Below, one piece after another: positions 20,081 to 30,746 of a stretch of 47,227 nt of DNA; the stretch's first letter is position 1; each line of letters starts with the position of its first letter. The DNA comes from Lactifluus volemus. Lineage: Eukaryota > Basidiomycota > Agaricomycetes > Russulales > Russulaceae. The translations under genes and the position numbers were made by a program. The notes under the pieces are model-generated. The model was not told the DNA's origin, did no database searches, and worked only from the letters and a program-made list of their open reading frames with translations. The stretch is taken from the NCBI GenBank assembly GCA_022376515.1, contig WTXI01000279.1, positions 1-47,227 of the forward strand. The letters run 5' to 3'.

Positions 20081-22623
20081 CTAATCAGATCCGGGTTCAT
20101 CAGCAGAAACAATTGGACTGCTCGGCTCATGGAGGATTCGGCGTTTTCGCTCCATTGAAGGTGCCTCAACACGAATGTCTTGATCTTGCTGGAATTGGGC
20201 TCCACAGCTTTCCAAGATCCGCATCCAGCGTCTCTTAGAAAGCCCCTCGGCGGACGCGATGTAATCGTCAATCATACCACCCATTTTCTCGCGCGTGTAG
20301 TTTCCTATGTCCTCCTGCTTGCCGGTCTTATACATTAGGAATGCGCGCTCGACCTAATTATTTCGGTTAGCATAAGCACGGGGGTATGGGTAAACACTCA
20401 CGCCGCCAGCAGCCATACCAAGGGCCCCCTTTGGATAGCCGAAATCGAAGCATGAGCCCTTGCACCATTTGATAAACGACGTGAGCACAGATATCACGAA
20501 AGGTGACTGGAATATTTCTCGGGGTTTCTAGATCACGAACTGGTCAGGGCACAAGGGAAATATGTACGAGGCGTCATGATAGACATACGATGTAATAAAT
20601 CGAGTCTTCCGGGTAAGTGCAATCAACAGGGGTGGGTACTTTCCAGATCCCTGGCCCGTTGTGCCGTGTGGCCCATGAAGCATATTTAGCGATCGCGACG
20701 TGATTCCCTGCAAATTCCGGGGAATTAAAATGAGTAGCGACAACCTTAATCGCTTGACGGCCGAAGTAGGCGCGCTTGTCATTGATGCGATTCTTGGCCT
20801 GTAGTACCAAATGTCAGCAAGCTACAGTAAACTTGAATGGAACGGAGTTGAAGGAAATAAATACACACCATGTTGTAGATCTTGTCATTCAGTTGAACTT
20901 TGTATCCTGACTGAGGGTACACAATGTCAATGAGCATCTGGATTGTTTGAACCTCATCGGATCCGGGCTCAGATAGTTCCCAAGGCTTATTAAGAGATCC
21001 AAGGTAGGCATAGAGCGTTGGTAGGAACCTAGTGACCCAAGCAGAACGAGCAAATTTAGGAAGAAATTGACTTGCGTCCGAGTCTCCCGGCGAGCCAGAG
21101 GTCGACGGAGACCCAACATCTCCAGTGGGGGCCACGACTTGGACGGAGGTTTTCAAATTACCTTTCAGGCTCAAAGTACGATGAATGCCCCGGGCCTTTG
21201 CCGGCAGTGGCTTTGCTTGTTCAGCAGCAGTGGAACCTGCTGGTTTCGAGCTAAAAGCGAGGACGGGCCTGGGTTTCGGACGCTTTGATGCTGGGACTGT
21301 GACTTTATCATCGCTATCATCGCCGGCGTCGCAGATGAGAACGGTCTGACAAATTTGGTCAAGTGATGTTCATGGCAATATCCAAAGAGGGAACAATGAC
21401 ACGCACATCATTTTTGCGATCAAGGTTGGCATGGCCACTGGTGCTCAGGCGGTGGGAAGGCTGAACCGCGGAAGCATCGTCATCGTTGAGCCCACCGATC
21501 GGGTCCTGGACAGGCAGTCCTTGGAAACTGGCATTTCCTGAGCCTGAGGCACCCTGACTGTGACTCCGAGTCGGAGTCTTCAAGTTTGCCTTCCAGTTTG
21601 GGAGAAGACCTGAGGGTATGCCAGGCCCCGTCGCCGCGGCCTTGGACTTCTTTTTCGTGCTGTCATCATTGCCAATGGGTCACACGTGTGTCAGATTGAC
21701 TCAGATTTGATTACGCCACTGGGAAATCTGTCACCTGGTTTTGGGACGCTGTGACTCGGAAGTCTTCGCCAAGCGCCGCCTTTGTCCTGCCTTAATTTCT
21801 GCCTTAGCAACTTCGATGGCCGCTCGAATCTCCCCTTTTGCCCGCTTTTTGTTTCTCTGTGATGAATCATGGCACCTTTCGGCTCACTGTTTATGAATCT
21901 AGTATGACCGACTGGACTTACAGTCGCCTTCTTGGCTCGAACGGTCATGGTCAGTTGACCCTGCGCTCCCTGCTCCTCTTCGTCCTCAGACACGCCGACG
22001 ACTTCTGACGTGGTGGACTCCGAGTCCGAGTCCATGGTTGTGGTCTCGCCAACATCATTTGCCGCGGTTTCTTCTTCCTGTGCTTCCCTGTCGTCTTCTA
22101 GCTCCTCCTCAACTTCCATTCTTGCCAATACCTCGATCTTCTCTTGTTCCAGCCTCTGTAATCTGAGCCTGTTCTCTCTCTTACGCTCCTCCAAGGCTTT
22201 GATCTCGGAGCTCATCCGCTTAGGACGTTTCATATCTGGTGCCCCTGGATTGACGACACGGGACGCACGTGTTGGGTTGGGTGATCGAGGTGGAAGATTC
22301 TGAAACCTCCCCTTTGCGGGCTTTGCCTTCGTATGCATTGGCTGGGTCATCTCCACATCTTCCATCTCCACATCGGTGTCGCCGTCGCCGTCTTCAAGTG
22401 ATCCCGCGAGAGGCTGCTCAGCCTCGTTGTTTTCGTTTGTGCCACGAGGACTCGGAGACGTAGCCTTCAGTAAGATTTGGGCCTTTATTAGCGAGGCCTT
22501 GGAGGAGTGCTGTATCGTCGTACTCACTGGCTCTAACTGGGGACTCACATGGAGTGCGGGGGAATGCTCAGAGATATCTGAGACCGCATAGGAGCGGGTG
22601 ATACGACTCGGACGTGGATGCAT
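20081..22623 (-). CDS. transposon-linked protein of about 720 residues, unknown
   Basis: I do not know a function. About seven exons join cleanly in frame from ATG 22623. Exon 1 (to about 21925) has an acidic stretch (GDGDTDVEMEDVEM), a coiled coil (LEERKRENRLRLQRLEQEK) and more acidic residues. The middle is basic and Ser-rich (RNKKRAKGEIRAAIEVAKA; STKKKSKAAATGP). From about 21060 a folded domain starts: WVTRFLPTLYAYLGSLNKPW, LIDIVYPQSGYKVQLNDKIY, KNRINDKRAYFGRQAIKVV, PTPVDCTYPEDSIYYI, VISVLTSFIKWCKGSCFDFG and GVERAFLMYKTGK. The protein ends DEPGSD at 20081. The domain may belong to the basidiomycete DUF6532-like group, but I cannot confirm this. No stop or frameshift was seen. It is divergent from the transposase with 277 bases between starts, as expected for a two-gene transposon, so a role in transposition or regulation is plausible. 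Confidence 0.75.
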
Positions 22624-22900
22624 TATGGGGAATTTATGTATGGTTTAATGGTTTCAACTTGAAGGGAACGACAGTACTGATTTTATATTTTTTTAAGGAG
22701 AGAAAAAACGAGTGAATGGTCTTGGTAAAAAAAATGATGGTGAGTAGCTGGGTTGCAACTACTTCGTGAACGCCGTTGGACCCTTTTTTCAAAATCCGTA
22801 CATGTCCTATTGGTTGCTGTGTTGAACTTCAACTCAGCAAGTCTAATTCAAGATTTACTCGCACTGGCGGGCTCCAATTGAACTTGTACCCGCTCACTGC
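22624..22900. promoter_or_regulatory. divergent promoter of the two transposon genes
   Basis: A 277-bp region lies between the two start codons (22623 minus, 22901 plus). On the minus side TTTTATATTTTTTTAAGG at about 22681-22698 is an AT-rich, TATA-like tract. No repeated words of the element ends (CTTGT/ACAAG) were noticed here. Confidence 0.4.
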
Positions 22901-25900
22901 ATGGCTACTTCTAGTAACGATCTTCTCCCCCCCCTCCGACTGTCTTCGTTTGTCCAGTCTGCTTTCACACATGCAAGTCAGGGCGTGGACTAAATCTGCA
23001 CAGAAATGCCCTCCATCGACATTTTACACCGGACTACGAAAGAATCCCCACAAAGCAAGTTCATCCAGATTTGAATGGTGCGAGCGGGTCTAGTCCAATA
23101 CTACTTCATGCTGACACTCTGTAGGAATTCCTTGCGACTCAAATGGTCGCTTCCTTCCTCCTCACACTCCGCCACCGCCTCGCGCACCTTCCGAGGGTGT
23201 TTCACCCAACCCCTGGCGTCCCTTTGGATCTCGACTTGAATTCGACTTCGCGCATTACCATTTCGTAGAGCTTCAGAGTTCTGGACGCAATATCGACAAA
23301 GCTCTTGATATGTGGGCAGCATCTGTGATGGAATTTGGGGGTAATGTGCCATGGAAAAATTCTGCTGACTTGTATAGGACGATTGATGCCATCCAGCACG
23401 GTGATGCGCCATGGAAAGTTTACCAAGTCCATTACCAGGGCCCATTTCCTCCTGGTACCCCACCAAAGTGGATGACTGAGAGTTATGAGCTGTGCATGCG
23501 AGATGCACGACAGGTTCTCCACCACCAACTCAGTACACAAGAGTTTTCAGGTAACATTTCTTAAGCCCCATATAAGCACCCAGGCACTGACGGACGATGC
23601 ATTCGCAGGTAACATTGATTATGCCCCATATAAGCATCAAGACGCCGACGGACAACGCGTTTGGTCAAATTTGATGTCAGCTGATTGGGCTTGGAAGCAG
23701 GCGGTACACCGAAGTCTAATTTTGCCGTTTTTGGATTGTGCAGCTGATGGATCACCAGGATGCGATTGCGAAAGACAGGGCCACTCATGGGGCCATGTTT
23801 GTTCCAATTATAGCCGGAAGCGACAAGACAACTGTATCTGTAGCGACAGGGAACCAGGAATATCACCCAGTCTATATGTCACCCGGGAACCTATCAAACA
23901 TAGCACGGCGGGCTCACACCAACGCTTTCCTCCCTATTGCCTTTCTCCCTATTCCAAAAAGTGAGTACACTTTTCGCTCGTGTCTATTAAACGAGTTAGA
24001 CTGATATAATGCATCTCTAGCTTCGAAAAAAAATAGGAAGGCGGCAACGTATCAAACGTTTTGCCGACAGATGTACCATGCATCCCTTTCCATCATTTTC
24101 GAGCCGCTCAAGCCAGGGATGTCGGCGCCAGAAGTCATAAAATGTCCTGATGGCCATTTTCGACGCGCCATATATGGTTTAGGTCCTTACATTGCTGATT
24201 ACCCCGAACAGGTGTGGTTGGCGGCTATCGTGCAAGGGTGGTGTCCAAAGTATGTCATTTATGCTCTTTTATCTGATACAGATACTGAAAATATGCAGGT
24301 GCGATGCGCCTCCTCATGATCTCGATTGCAAAGGGTCCCACCGGAGGAGTGAGAGAAAAACAGATTTCCTTATCGGTGCATGGGATCCAGGTACGCTGTG
24401 GACCACTTTTGGCGTTCGTGCAGATGTCGTGGTATGTTTTTATTATACTCCTTTGTTGCTCCCATAATGTTAAAGGTGATTTACAGCCATTTACCCATTC
24501 ATTCCCTCGGGCAGACATCCATGAGCTCTTATCACCAGATCTACTCCACCAAGTCATCAAGGGCACATTCAAAGATCACCTTGTCACCTGGGTTAATGAG
24601 TACCTTCTGGAGGAGCATCGTGAAGCCCGGGGGCTAGATATTATCGCTGACATTGACCGCCGGTACGTCCTTCATTCTTGCGAAGCTTATTCGTGTGACG
24701 CGCATCTATGATAGTATATCTGCTGTGCCACCATTCCCTGGGTTGCGCCGCTTCCCAGATGGCCGAGACTTCAAACAGTGGACTGGTGACGACTCAAAGG
24801 CCCTCATGAAGGTAAGGTCCCGTTACGAAGTCATGCATTTTACAGCAGCTAAAACAATATGGAGGTATATTTAGGGGCAATCGCCGGTCATGTACCAGAC
24901 GCGATGGTTAAATCTCTGGTGGCTTTCCTCGATTTCTGTTACATTGCCCGGCGCAATGCTATCACCAGTGAAGGGCTCAAGCAACTAGAGCACGCTCTGG
25001 ATCGGTTCCACGTTTACCGAGAGGTATTTGTTGGCACAGCCGGTGTTAGAGGCGACCAAATATCCCTCCCGCGACAGCACTCTCTCAAGCACTACGTGCG
25101 CTCAATTCGTCTCTTTGGATCGCCAAATGGACTGTGTTCATCGATAACTGAATCGAAACACATTAAGGCAGTCAAGGAGCCCTGGCGACGTTCAAACCGC
25201 TTTCAGGCTCTGGCACAAATGCTACAGACAAACTGCCGGATGGACAAACTAGCGGCTGCACATCAGGTACTTACAGCGCTTGGGATGATGGATGGGACAA
25301 CGTCGTCACATCAGGCGATGCTTCTCAGGGGTGAACAGCCGCAACCAAGGCCCAGGGTAGGAGCAATGGCCGCTGAAGACAATATGGACGATGATGACCA
25401 TGGCCCAGCCCCAGGTCCCAAATCCTTGTCCTCAGTTGAGCTAGCTCACACTCCTGGTATGTTCCCCGATATTCTCATCGTGATTACATTCGAGACGACT
25501 CGTTGATGACCATCATGATAGCGCGAGGCTATCCACGAACTCTCAGATCCCTCGCGATTCACATTGACCAACCTGAACTCCCAGCGGCTCTTCGTCGGTT
25601 CTTATATGACCAAGTCAACCCAGACTCTGATATTTCACCTGCCGATGTCGATATCAACGATTGCCCAGACTTTACTGGCCGTATTGTCGTTTTCCAATCT
25701 GCTGTCGCCCGCTTTTACGCACCAAGCGACCTTTGTGGAGCCGGTGGAATGTATCATGAACGCATACGCTCCCACCAAAATTGGAAGGGTAAATATCCGC
25801 GATACGACACCATGTTCATCAAAACAGGCCCGGATTCCGATCCGATGTATGGCATGACCATTGGCCGTGCCCTCCTTTTTTTCTCGTTTACGTTTAGAGA

Positions 25901-26180
25901 CAAACATTTTCCTTGCGTTCTCGTTAATTGGTACGTTCCGGGTAACGCGCCTGACGAAAACACAGGCATGTGGGTGGTACAGCCCGAATTCGCAGGTAAT
26001 GGGCGTCGCCCTCTTTCCGTTGTCCACCTAGATTGCGTAGCAAGAGCAGCACATCTTCTCCCCGTTTATGGGACTTCGTTCATACCAGAGGACTTCCAAT
26101 TTTACGACTCCCTTGACGCTTTTCGTGCATATTTCGTTAACAATGTTATTGACCACCATACTCACGAGTTTCTGTCATAA
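22901..26180 (+). CDS. Plavaka-type transposase (start exon frameshifted)
   Basis: Plavaka is a DDE-type transposase family abundant in Agaricomycetes. An N-terminal C2H2 finger (CPVC...LNLHRNALHRHF) lies at 22951-23020. After intron 23078-23124 the conserved CDSNGRFLPPHTPPPP follows, then MWAASVMEFGGNVPWKNSAD, GDAPWKVYQV, PPKWMTESYELCMRDARQ, DYAPYK, ATHGAMFVPIIAGSDKTTVS, YGLGPYIADYPEQVWLAAIV, QGWCPKC, LLSPDLLHQVIKGTFKDHLV, RQHSLKHYVRSIRLFGSPNG and SITESKHIKAVKEPWRRSN. The C-terminus (25525-26180) ends FQFYDSLDAFRAYFVNNVID. About nine exons keep frame. The exception is the start exon: ATG 22901 is in another frame than the finger, and the shift falls in an eight-C run (22927-22934). One more C would join them. 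Either the copy is inactivated at its start, or the run is a sequencing error, or translation starts elsewhere. Catalytic acidic residues were not assigned. Confidence 0.85.
23551..23658 (+). repeat. intron that is a tandem copy of the following exon
   Basis: Intron 23551-23608 (58 bases) and the exon sequence 23609 onward align end to end. Both start GTAACATT, share GCCCCATATAAGCA at the same offset and GACGGAC at the same offset; about 42 of 58 positions match by my count. The intron starts after TTTTCAG and the exon after TTCGCAG, so the duplication carries an AG|GT at each boundary, which now serve as acceptor and donor context. Only the second copy encodes the family sequence GNIDYAPYK; the first hits a stop (TAA) after three codons. 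Confidence 0.8.
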
Positions 26181-26417
26181 GAACTCATAGATTTTCAATT
26201 TTATGGTCCAAACCCGTCGAAGGGGGCGCAGCCTCTGCCAGCCTGACTGAGTGTCTGCGATCATGTCCAATTACTCGTCCTGTCGCTGCGGCATCTGGCC
26301 AGGACCTTATTCGTGATCACGATCCTGTTATTGACCCACCTCCCGAGCCTGTCTGTCCCTGTTCTTGATCGCGGTGACTATCGACCATTGGCCTCCCTTG
26401 CCTGCTCGAAGACGCCA

Positions 26418-26723
26418 TGGGCATCCATCAAGCTCTGTCCCTGTTATCACCCGAGTTCTCCGGACGTAGTATGACCTCATGTCCGAACGTTACTTCACGC
26501 ACGCATCGCCCACTGTATGGTGTACTCTTCACTGGCTCACCGTGTTATGCGGAACCTTTCTGGCGCAGAGATAGAGACATATTTGACAACAAAACATCCC
26601 GATTATGCTATCCTTGCAGTTCGGATCGCTGCACCAACCTCCACAAGGAAACAAAGAAGAACTTTTCTCATGTTATCAAAGGTCTGTACAACTACGGTTT
26701 GTGCTGTTCAAAAGCTTTCCTGT
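26418..26723 (+). pseudogene. ribonucleotide reductase large-subunit pieces (RNR1), scrambled
   Basis: RNR1 makes deoxyribonucleotides. Two pieces lie side by side in the wrong order. Piece one (26418-26513) ends YDLMSERYFTHASPT, a segment that normally comes after the ATP-cone. Piece two (26517-26696) holds ATP-cone sequence, ETYLTTKHPDYAILAVRIA, then after a +1/-1 frameshift TNLHKETKKNFSHVIKGLYN and Y. Next is an intron donor (ACG|GTTTGTG), and 27 bases into that intron element B begins. The order, frameshift and missing N-terminus mark it as non-functional captured or duplicated sequence inside element A. Confidence 0.8.
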
Positions 26724-26960
26724 CATCATCAGCAAAATGATTTGTGACTGGCGTTACTAGACTAGGTCACCTAGTCACGTCTAGTTGCCAAGTTTGGCAC
26801 CTAGGCCCAGCAGACTTGCCGAGGCCAGTACACGCAACACTGGCTCTAGGTGTGCCAGTATTGCATCTGGCTCTAGTTTCGTGCCCTAGGGCTAGTTTTG
26901 CACCTAGGGCTAGTATCACACCTAGCACTAGTTTTACACTTAGCTTAGTACTAATTCACA
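26724..26960. repeat. left CTAG-rich subterminal array of element B
   Basis: About 200 bases in which CTAG or CCTAGG cores recur every 8-20 bases (gactaggtcacctagtcacgtctag; ctagggctagttttgcacctagggctag). Confidence 0.85.
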
Positions 26961-28835
26961 CAAACAGAAGAAACCAGATAAAACAAAAATTATATTTGAG
27001 GCTATTTCAACAACAAAAAGTATATAGAACGACATGCACACAGCACCACAATACATTCTACTGTCGCAGCATACCATACACAAATTATGTGATCACATGA
27101 TGCCAATGTGGACACTAACCATGCGATCAGCTGCACGAAGAGCGCGAGAACACCATGGCACGCAACCCGCAACAGTGATTGGGTGATATAGAATATCAGT
27201 GAGCAAAAATGTGAGCACAGCGAACACGAACACTGACAAGGCTACAGACACTCACTGAGTTGATCCATGGTCCGAAAATGTCGGGCTTAGCTTCTGTACA
27301 AGGAGTAAATAGTAACGGAAAGAGTGGGGGGAAAGGAAAGATGCCATGAAAAGAAAGCCGGTCTGTTCCATATATAAGAGCGCCAGGCTCGATATTCCGA
27401 CATCGCCTAGAACGTCTGCAGCCGCTGCCCCGACGATGCACTCGTCTGTCGAATCGTCGATGTGAGAGGTTTGGTGAGTACAGTCCAGCATTGAACGGAA
27501 GACGGACCACCTTCAAATATTGTGACATGGTTGAAAAAGACATGGGAGCTTTCATCTTGAGTCCAGGGGTTGCCTACCACGCACCGCCATCCTCGTCATT
27601 CCGCGTGAAAGATAGACTGACCCATTTTCAAGTTACCCTCGTACACCTACCTATACGTGAGCTGCCCAAACCCCCTCTCCACAAGCTTAAACCAAGGGCG
27701 ACGAGCACCGCCAGGGCCAGAACGAGCTAAACTGGGACACCGTATCATAGATGGGACACAACATCAAGATCCGTGGGATTCAGAAGATACGTGCAAACGG
27801 CATCAATAAATGGTTACACGGTGGGATTGTTAATCACAGAGCTTAGAACGATAGGCAAAATATTAGCAAGTCAGGTTGAGCTCAAAGTCCGGGGATTCAA
27901 AAAAGACAGACGCACCACGAATATTGTAGATGTTCTTCAATTTGATACCCATCTTGCACACCAGCATGCTATTCATATTTGTGACGATACTATCGTCATG
28001 CATACATTCAACTCAGCACTGGTGGTAAAAAGAAGGAAAAATGGAGAAAACACCAACCTCAGGAATATCGCATATCCTGCCAGGCAATATCAACATGTCT
28101 GCCCGTATAGAAAAACGACACTTACCAAATGCAATTGTGTTAGTACTTTGACGGAGGATGTCCTGGCAGCACTGGGTGTGTCATGGCCATGAATGCCCAC
28201 TTCATCACTGTCAGAAACTCTGAGTTTATTACCATTGACAAAAACCAACAATTTTGAGAAGGGACACACACCTTTTATTTGCTTGTGGGAGTAGGTGGGA
28301 GAGGAGTGAAGACGAAAAAAGAGGCCGCGTTGTGAGAAATCAACCAACGCACAACAAGCAAACACAACAAAACAGATGCAAATAGTGCATCACGTGCACC
28401 TATTTTCAACTTGAAGCGGAGAGCGACTTGTAAAATTTTACTGACGGTTTTCCCCCCGCCGCAATGCTTGCCTGCCATGTCTCCTCGCTCAATCTCAGTT
28501 TCGGCACAGCGCCCCACTCCTCACCTTTCGGTTCCATGTTCGGCTCAGCGCCAGGTCTACGTCAGGCATCCTGAAGTCTGATGATTCCCCCGCCCTTTTG
28601 TTATTGAATATCACACCATCGCACGCACACGCACTCACTCCATCCTGCACCCTGACAGCTTCTTATGGGGATGTCCCCGAGCAGACAAGCATGGGCCTTC
28701 AACTTGTTTTTTTTTTTTCTTTTCCTCCACCGCTCCACGGAGAACATCGCCTGTGTCTAGTTTGGGTTTTCGCAGGTGCGCCCATTTTATTACCTGACTC
28801 TGATATCGTGTAGCTTTCATCTCATGTTCCATCCG
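26961..28835. other. interior of element B, no gene recognised
   Basis: ORFs up to 139 codons occur (27773-28192 plus) but show no motif I know and no consistent splice joins. Further captured fragments could be hidden here. Confidence 0.45.
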
Positions 28836-29640
28836 GATGCAGGCTCTATGCTCGCCCCTCATTGGGAGACTTGGTCTCGAGTACTTGGGGGTGGCACCGC
28901 TGATACAACTCATTACGTACACTGGCTATTGCGGGTGCTGCGACAGTTGGGGATGCAGCGTAAGTTACCAACCGATTAGAGGTTTACGATCTTTCTCTGA
29001 TAACCTTGTCCGCAGCACTGTTCAAGCTTTACTCGATTGCTTCTAAGTACTTTGCTGGCAATACCTCCGCTATCCTGGTAGACCTCTTGCGTGTCGCTTT
29101 CTGCATGGTTGTCGCCATCAGTTATTCCACTCTGGGATGTTAACAAACTTCAAGCACACGGGTGCCCAAGCATGCGATGCCATCCTACAGCTCTTTGAGG
29201 CAAAGATGCCATCGATAAAGGTCGCAGCTATGTACGCGTTCTTGTCCACTTCTTTCATAGGACAGCCGGAGGTAACATGAATTCATAAGCTGCAGTCTGA
29301 CTTAGCGCTACGGACCCAATGCTGCAGGCACGGATGTTTGACATGGTTCAAAAAAGCGCACACAACCAAGATCTCGTCTCCTTTTTCCGTGGCTTTGCGA
29401 CCAACCCAAAGGCCATCAACGCCCTGCGAGGATTTTTCGAGGCCAACTATGACTCTGTGAGAAGCGTTCCTGTCTCGATATTTTCCTCTTTGCCTCTTAC
29501 TGATTTTTTTACGACCAAATGATAGATAAACACATGCCTTGAGACAACATTTTCAATTGAGTACATCGTCCAGGTGGGCGTGCTTGTCTCAGCCCACTGT
29601 TCTCCTGACCAAGAGTCCTTTTGCAGAGTGTGTACAATAG
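28836..29640 (+). pseudogene. M1 aminopeptidase C-terminal (ERAP1_C-like) fragment
   Basis: M1 zinc aminopeptidases trim N-terminal residues; their C-terminal half is an alpha-solenoid. Pieces in several frames match that solenoid in order: PLIGRLGLEYLG and GGTADTT (28850-28910), AGNTSAILVDLLRVAF (about 29060-29100), NFKHTGAQACDAILQLFEAK and PSIKVAAMYAF (29140-29250). After an intron-like gap come QARMFDMVQKSAHNQDLVSF and FRGFATNPKAINALRGFFEA (29320-29440), and after another gap FSIEYIVQ (29550). The catalytic HExxH half is absent. Frames and stops change between pieces, so this is a gene fragment with introns, captured as genomic DNA. Confidence 0.7.
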
Positions 29641-29904
29641 CTTTGTGAATCACCCCCACCGCTGCCGCCACCCCAATGCATGCAAGATCGCTTTTGCCAC
29701 CTTGGTGACTCCCCCTCTTCCTTTCCTGTTTCCTCTGCCCACGGATTTATGCACTGTTCGAGCCAACACAAAGTCTGAGTCAGCATCGCGCCACCACAGG
29801 AGCCTGTGCATGGCGTTGCACCAACAGAGGTGGACACCCGCAACACGTGACGAGGTTGGGAGAGCTGGCGATGAGAGGGCAGGGCGAGATTGGTCTCAGA
29901 ATGT

Positions 29905-30073
29905 ACCTAGATCTAGTCCTGTATCTGGAGCGCCTAGAAAATCAATATTGATACTAGAATGATACTAGAACGATCACTAGAATTGACTAGGTGACTAGGT
30001 GTCACTAGGGCCAGTAACCTAGTGACGCTAGTGACAAAAGTCGCTCCAGTAAAATATCATTTTGCTGATGATG
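29905..30073. repeat. right CTAG-rich subterminal array of element B
   Basis: Mirror image in composition of the left array: gatactagaatgatactag, gactaggtgactaggtgtcactagg, cctagtgacgctagtgac, ending at the terminal inverted repeat. Confidence 0.85.
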
Positions 30074-30090
30074 GTCTGAGTCTTGTTTAG

Positions 30091-30400
30091 TGAATCCTAA
30101 AACCAGGCAAGCTGCTAGCATGATCCCGAAGGAGACTTACGACGTCGTGATGGCTAACGCCAAAACCTTAGACTCTGCCATCATCTATGAGCGTGACTTC
30201 CGGTACAACTTGTACGTATCGCTGATGACGGAGAGAATATTACTGACGCCATCCCTATAGCTTTGGCTTCAGTGTTCCTACTTGCTATGTATCAAGCAGG
30301 TTTAGCGGAACGACCTCAGCACCTTATCCTGCGCGTTGCAGTTGACATAGTACACGGCTCCGATGTTGAAGGAGTTCTCCAGACACTGGCATCAACCATA
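30091..30400 (+). pseudogene. ribonucleotide reductase piece, continuation after element B
   Basis: After the acceptor TTGTTTAG|TG at 30090 the frame continues the exon left of element B: VNPKTRQAASMIPKETYDVV, MANAKTLDSAIIYERDF. A second intron (gtacgtatcg...cctatag, 30210-30260) follows, then with frame changes FGF, AERPQHLILRVAVDI and DVEGVLQT. Splicing across B would therefore restore LYNY|VNPKT, showing that B sits inside an authentic RNR1 intron. Sequence after about 30400 is not RNR1-like. Confidence 0.8.
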
Positions 30401-30617
30401 CAACCTCACGCCGTCTACAATCATTCGGATTCATTCCTCAGTTGCGCCATCTTCTTTCGTTTGTGGAGGCCAGTTGTGAGATGGCACAAGTACACTGTAT
30501 ACAGCTGCCATATGACCCCGACAGTGTGACTCACTTCTCGTTGTAAAAACACGTCTCATTTGTCACTATTCGAGCACGCGCGCGCAACTAGTACAGTAGT
30601 TAAAAATACATTTTTTC

Positions 30618-30746
30618 GCAACTTGTCAACTTGTCAGCTTGTTGAGCTTGTCGAGTCTTGTCAGCTTGTTGACAAGCAAGAAAAGCCCTAACAAGCCCTG
30701 ACAAGCTCGAAAAGTCGGCAAGAAAATTGCGATCTTGCTGATGATG
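30618..30746. repeat. right end of A: ACAAG array plus inverted repeat
   Basis: Plus strand shows cttgtcaacttgtcagcttg, ttgagcttgtcgagtcttgt and further CTTGT/ACAAG words, ending in the inverted terminal repeat (minus strand ATCATCAGCAAGATCGCAA). The large palindrome of the left end is not present here. Confidence 0.7.

Larger units (their letters stand above)
26724..30073. mobile_element. element B: 3.35-kb non-autonomous transposon with captured gene
   Basis: Inverted ends: left plus CATCATCAGCAAAATGATTT, right minus CATCATCAGCAAAATGATAT, each followed a few bases later by ACTGG and a CTAG-rich array (CTAGGTCACCTAGTCAC and relatives; CTAGTGACGCTAGTGAC). The first 12 bases match the ends of element A. 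Flanking bases are GT on both sides (26722-26723, 30074-30075), a possible 2-bp target duplication. The insert splits an intron of the RNR1 fragment. No transposase is encoded; an M1 aminopeptidase fragment is inside. Confidence 0.75.
19383..30746. mobile_element. element A: ~11.4-kb Plavaka-type transposon with nested insert
   Basis: The two ends are imperfect inverted repeats. Left, plus strand: ATCATCAGGAAGATCACAC, then TTTTCTTGTC. Right, minus strand: ATCATCAGCAAGATCGCAA, then TTTTCTTGCC. Both continue into arrays of CTTGT/ACAAG words. The element lies between two halves of a FunK1 gene. Inside are an intact accessory gene (minus), a divergent Plavaka transposase (plus), ribonucleotide-reductase pieces and the nested element B. 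An AT dinucleotide is adjacent to CATCAG at both ends, so the target duplication could be AT, or AT could belong to the inverted repeat. Exact ends are uncertain by 1-3 bases. The assignment of these ends to the Plavaka genes is inference from position. Confidence 0.65.
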
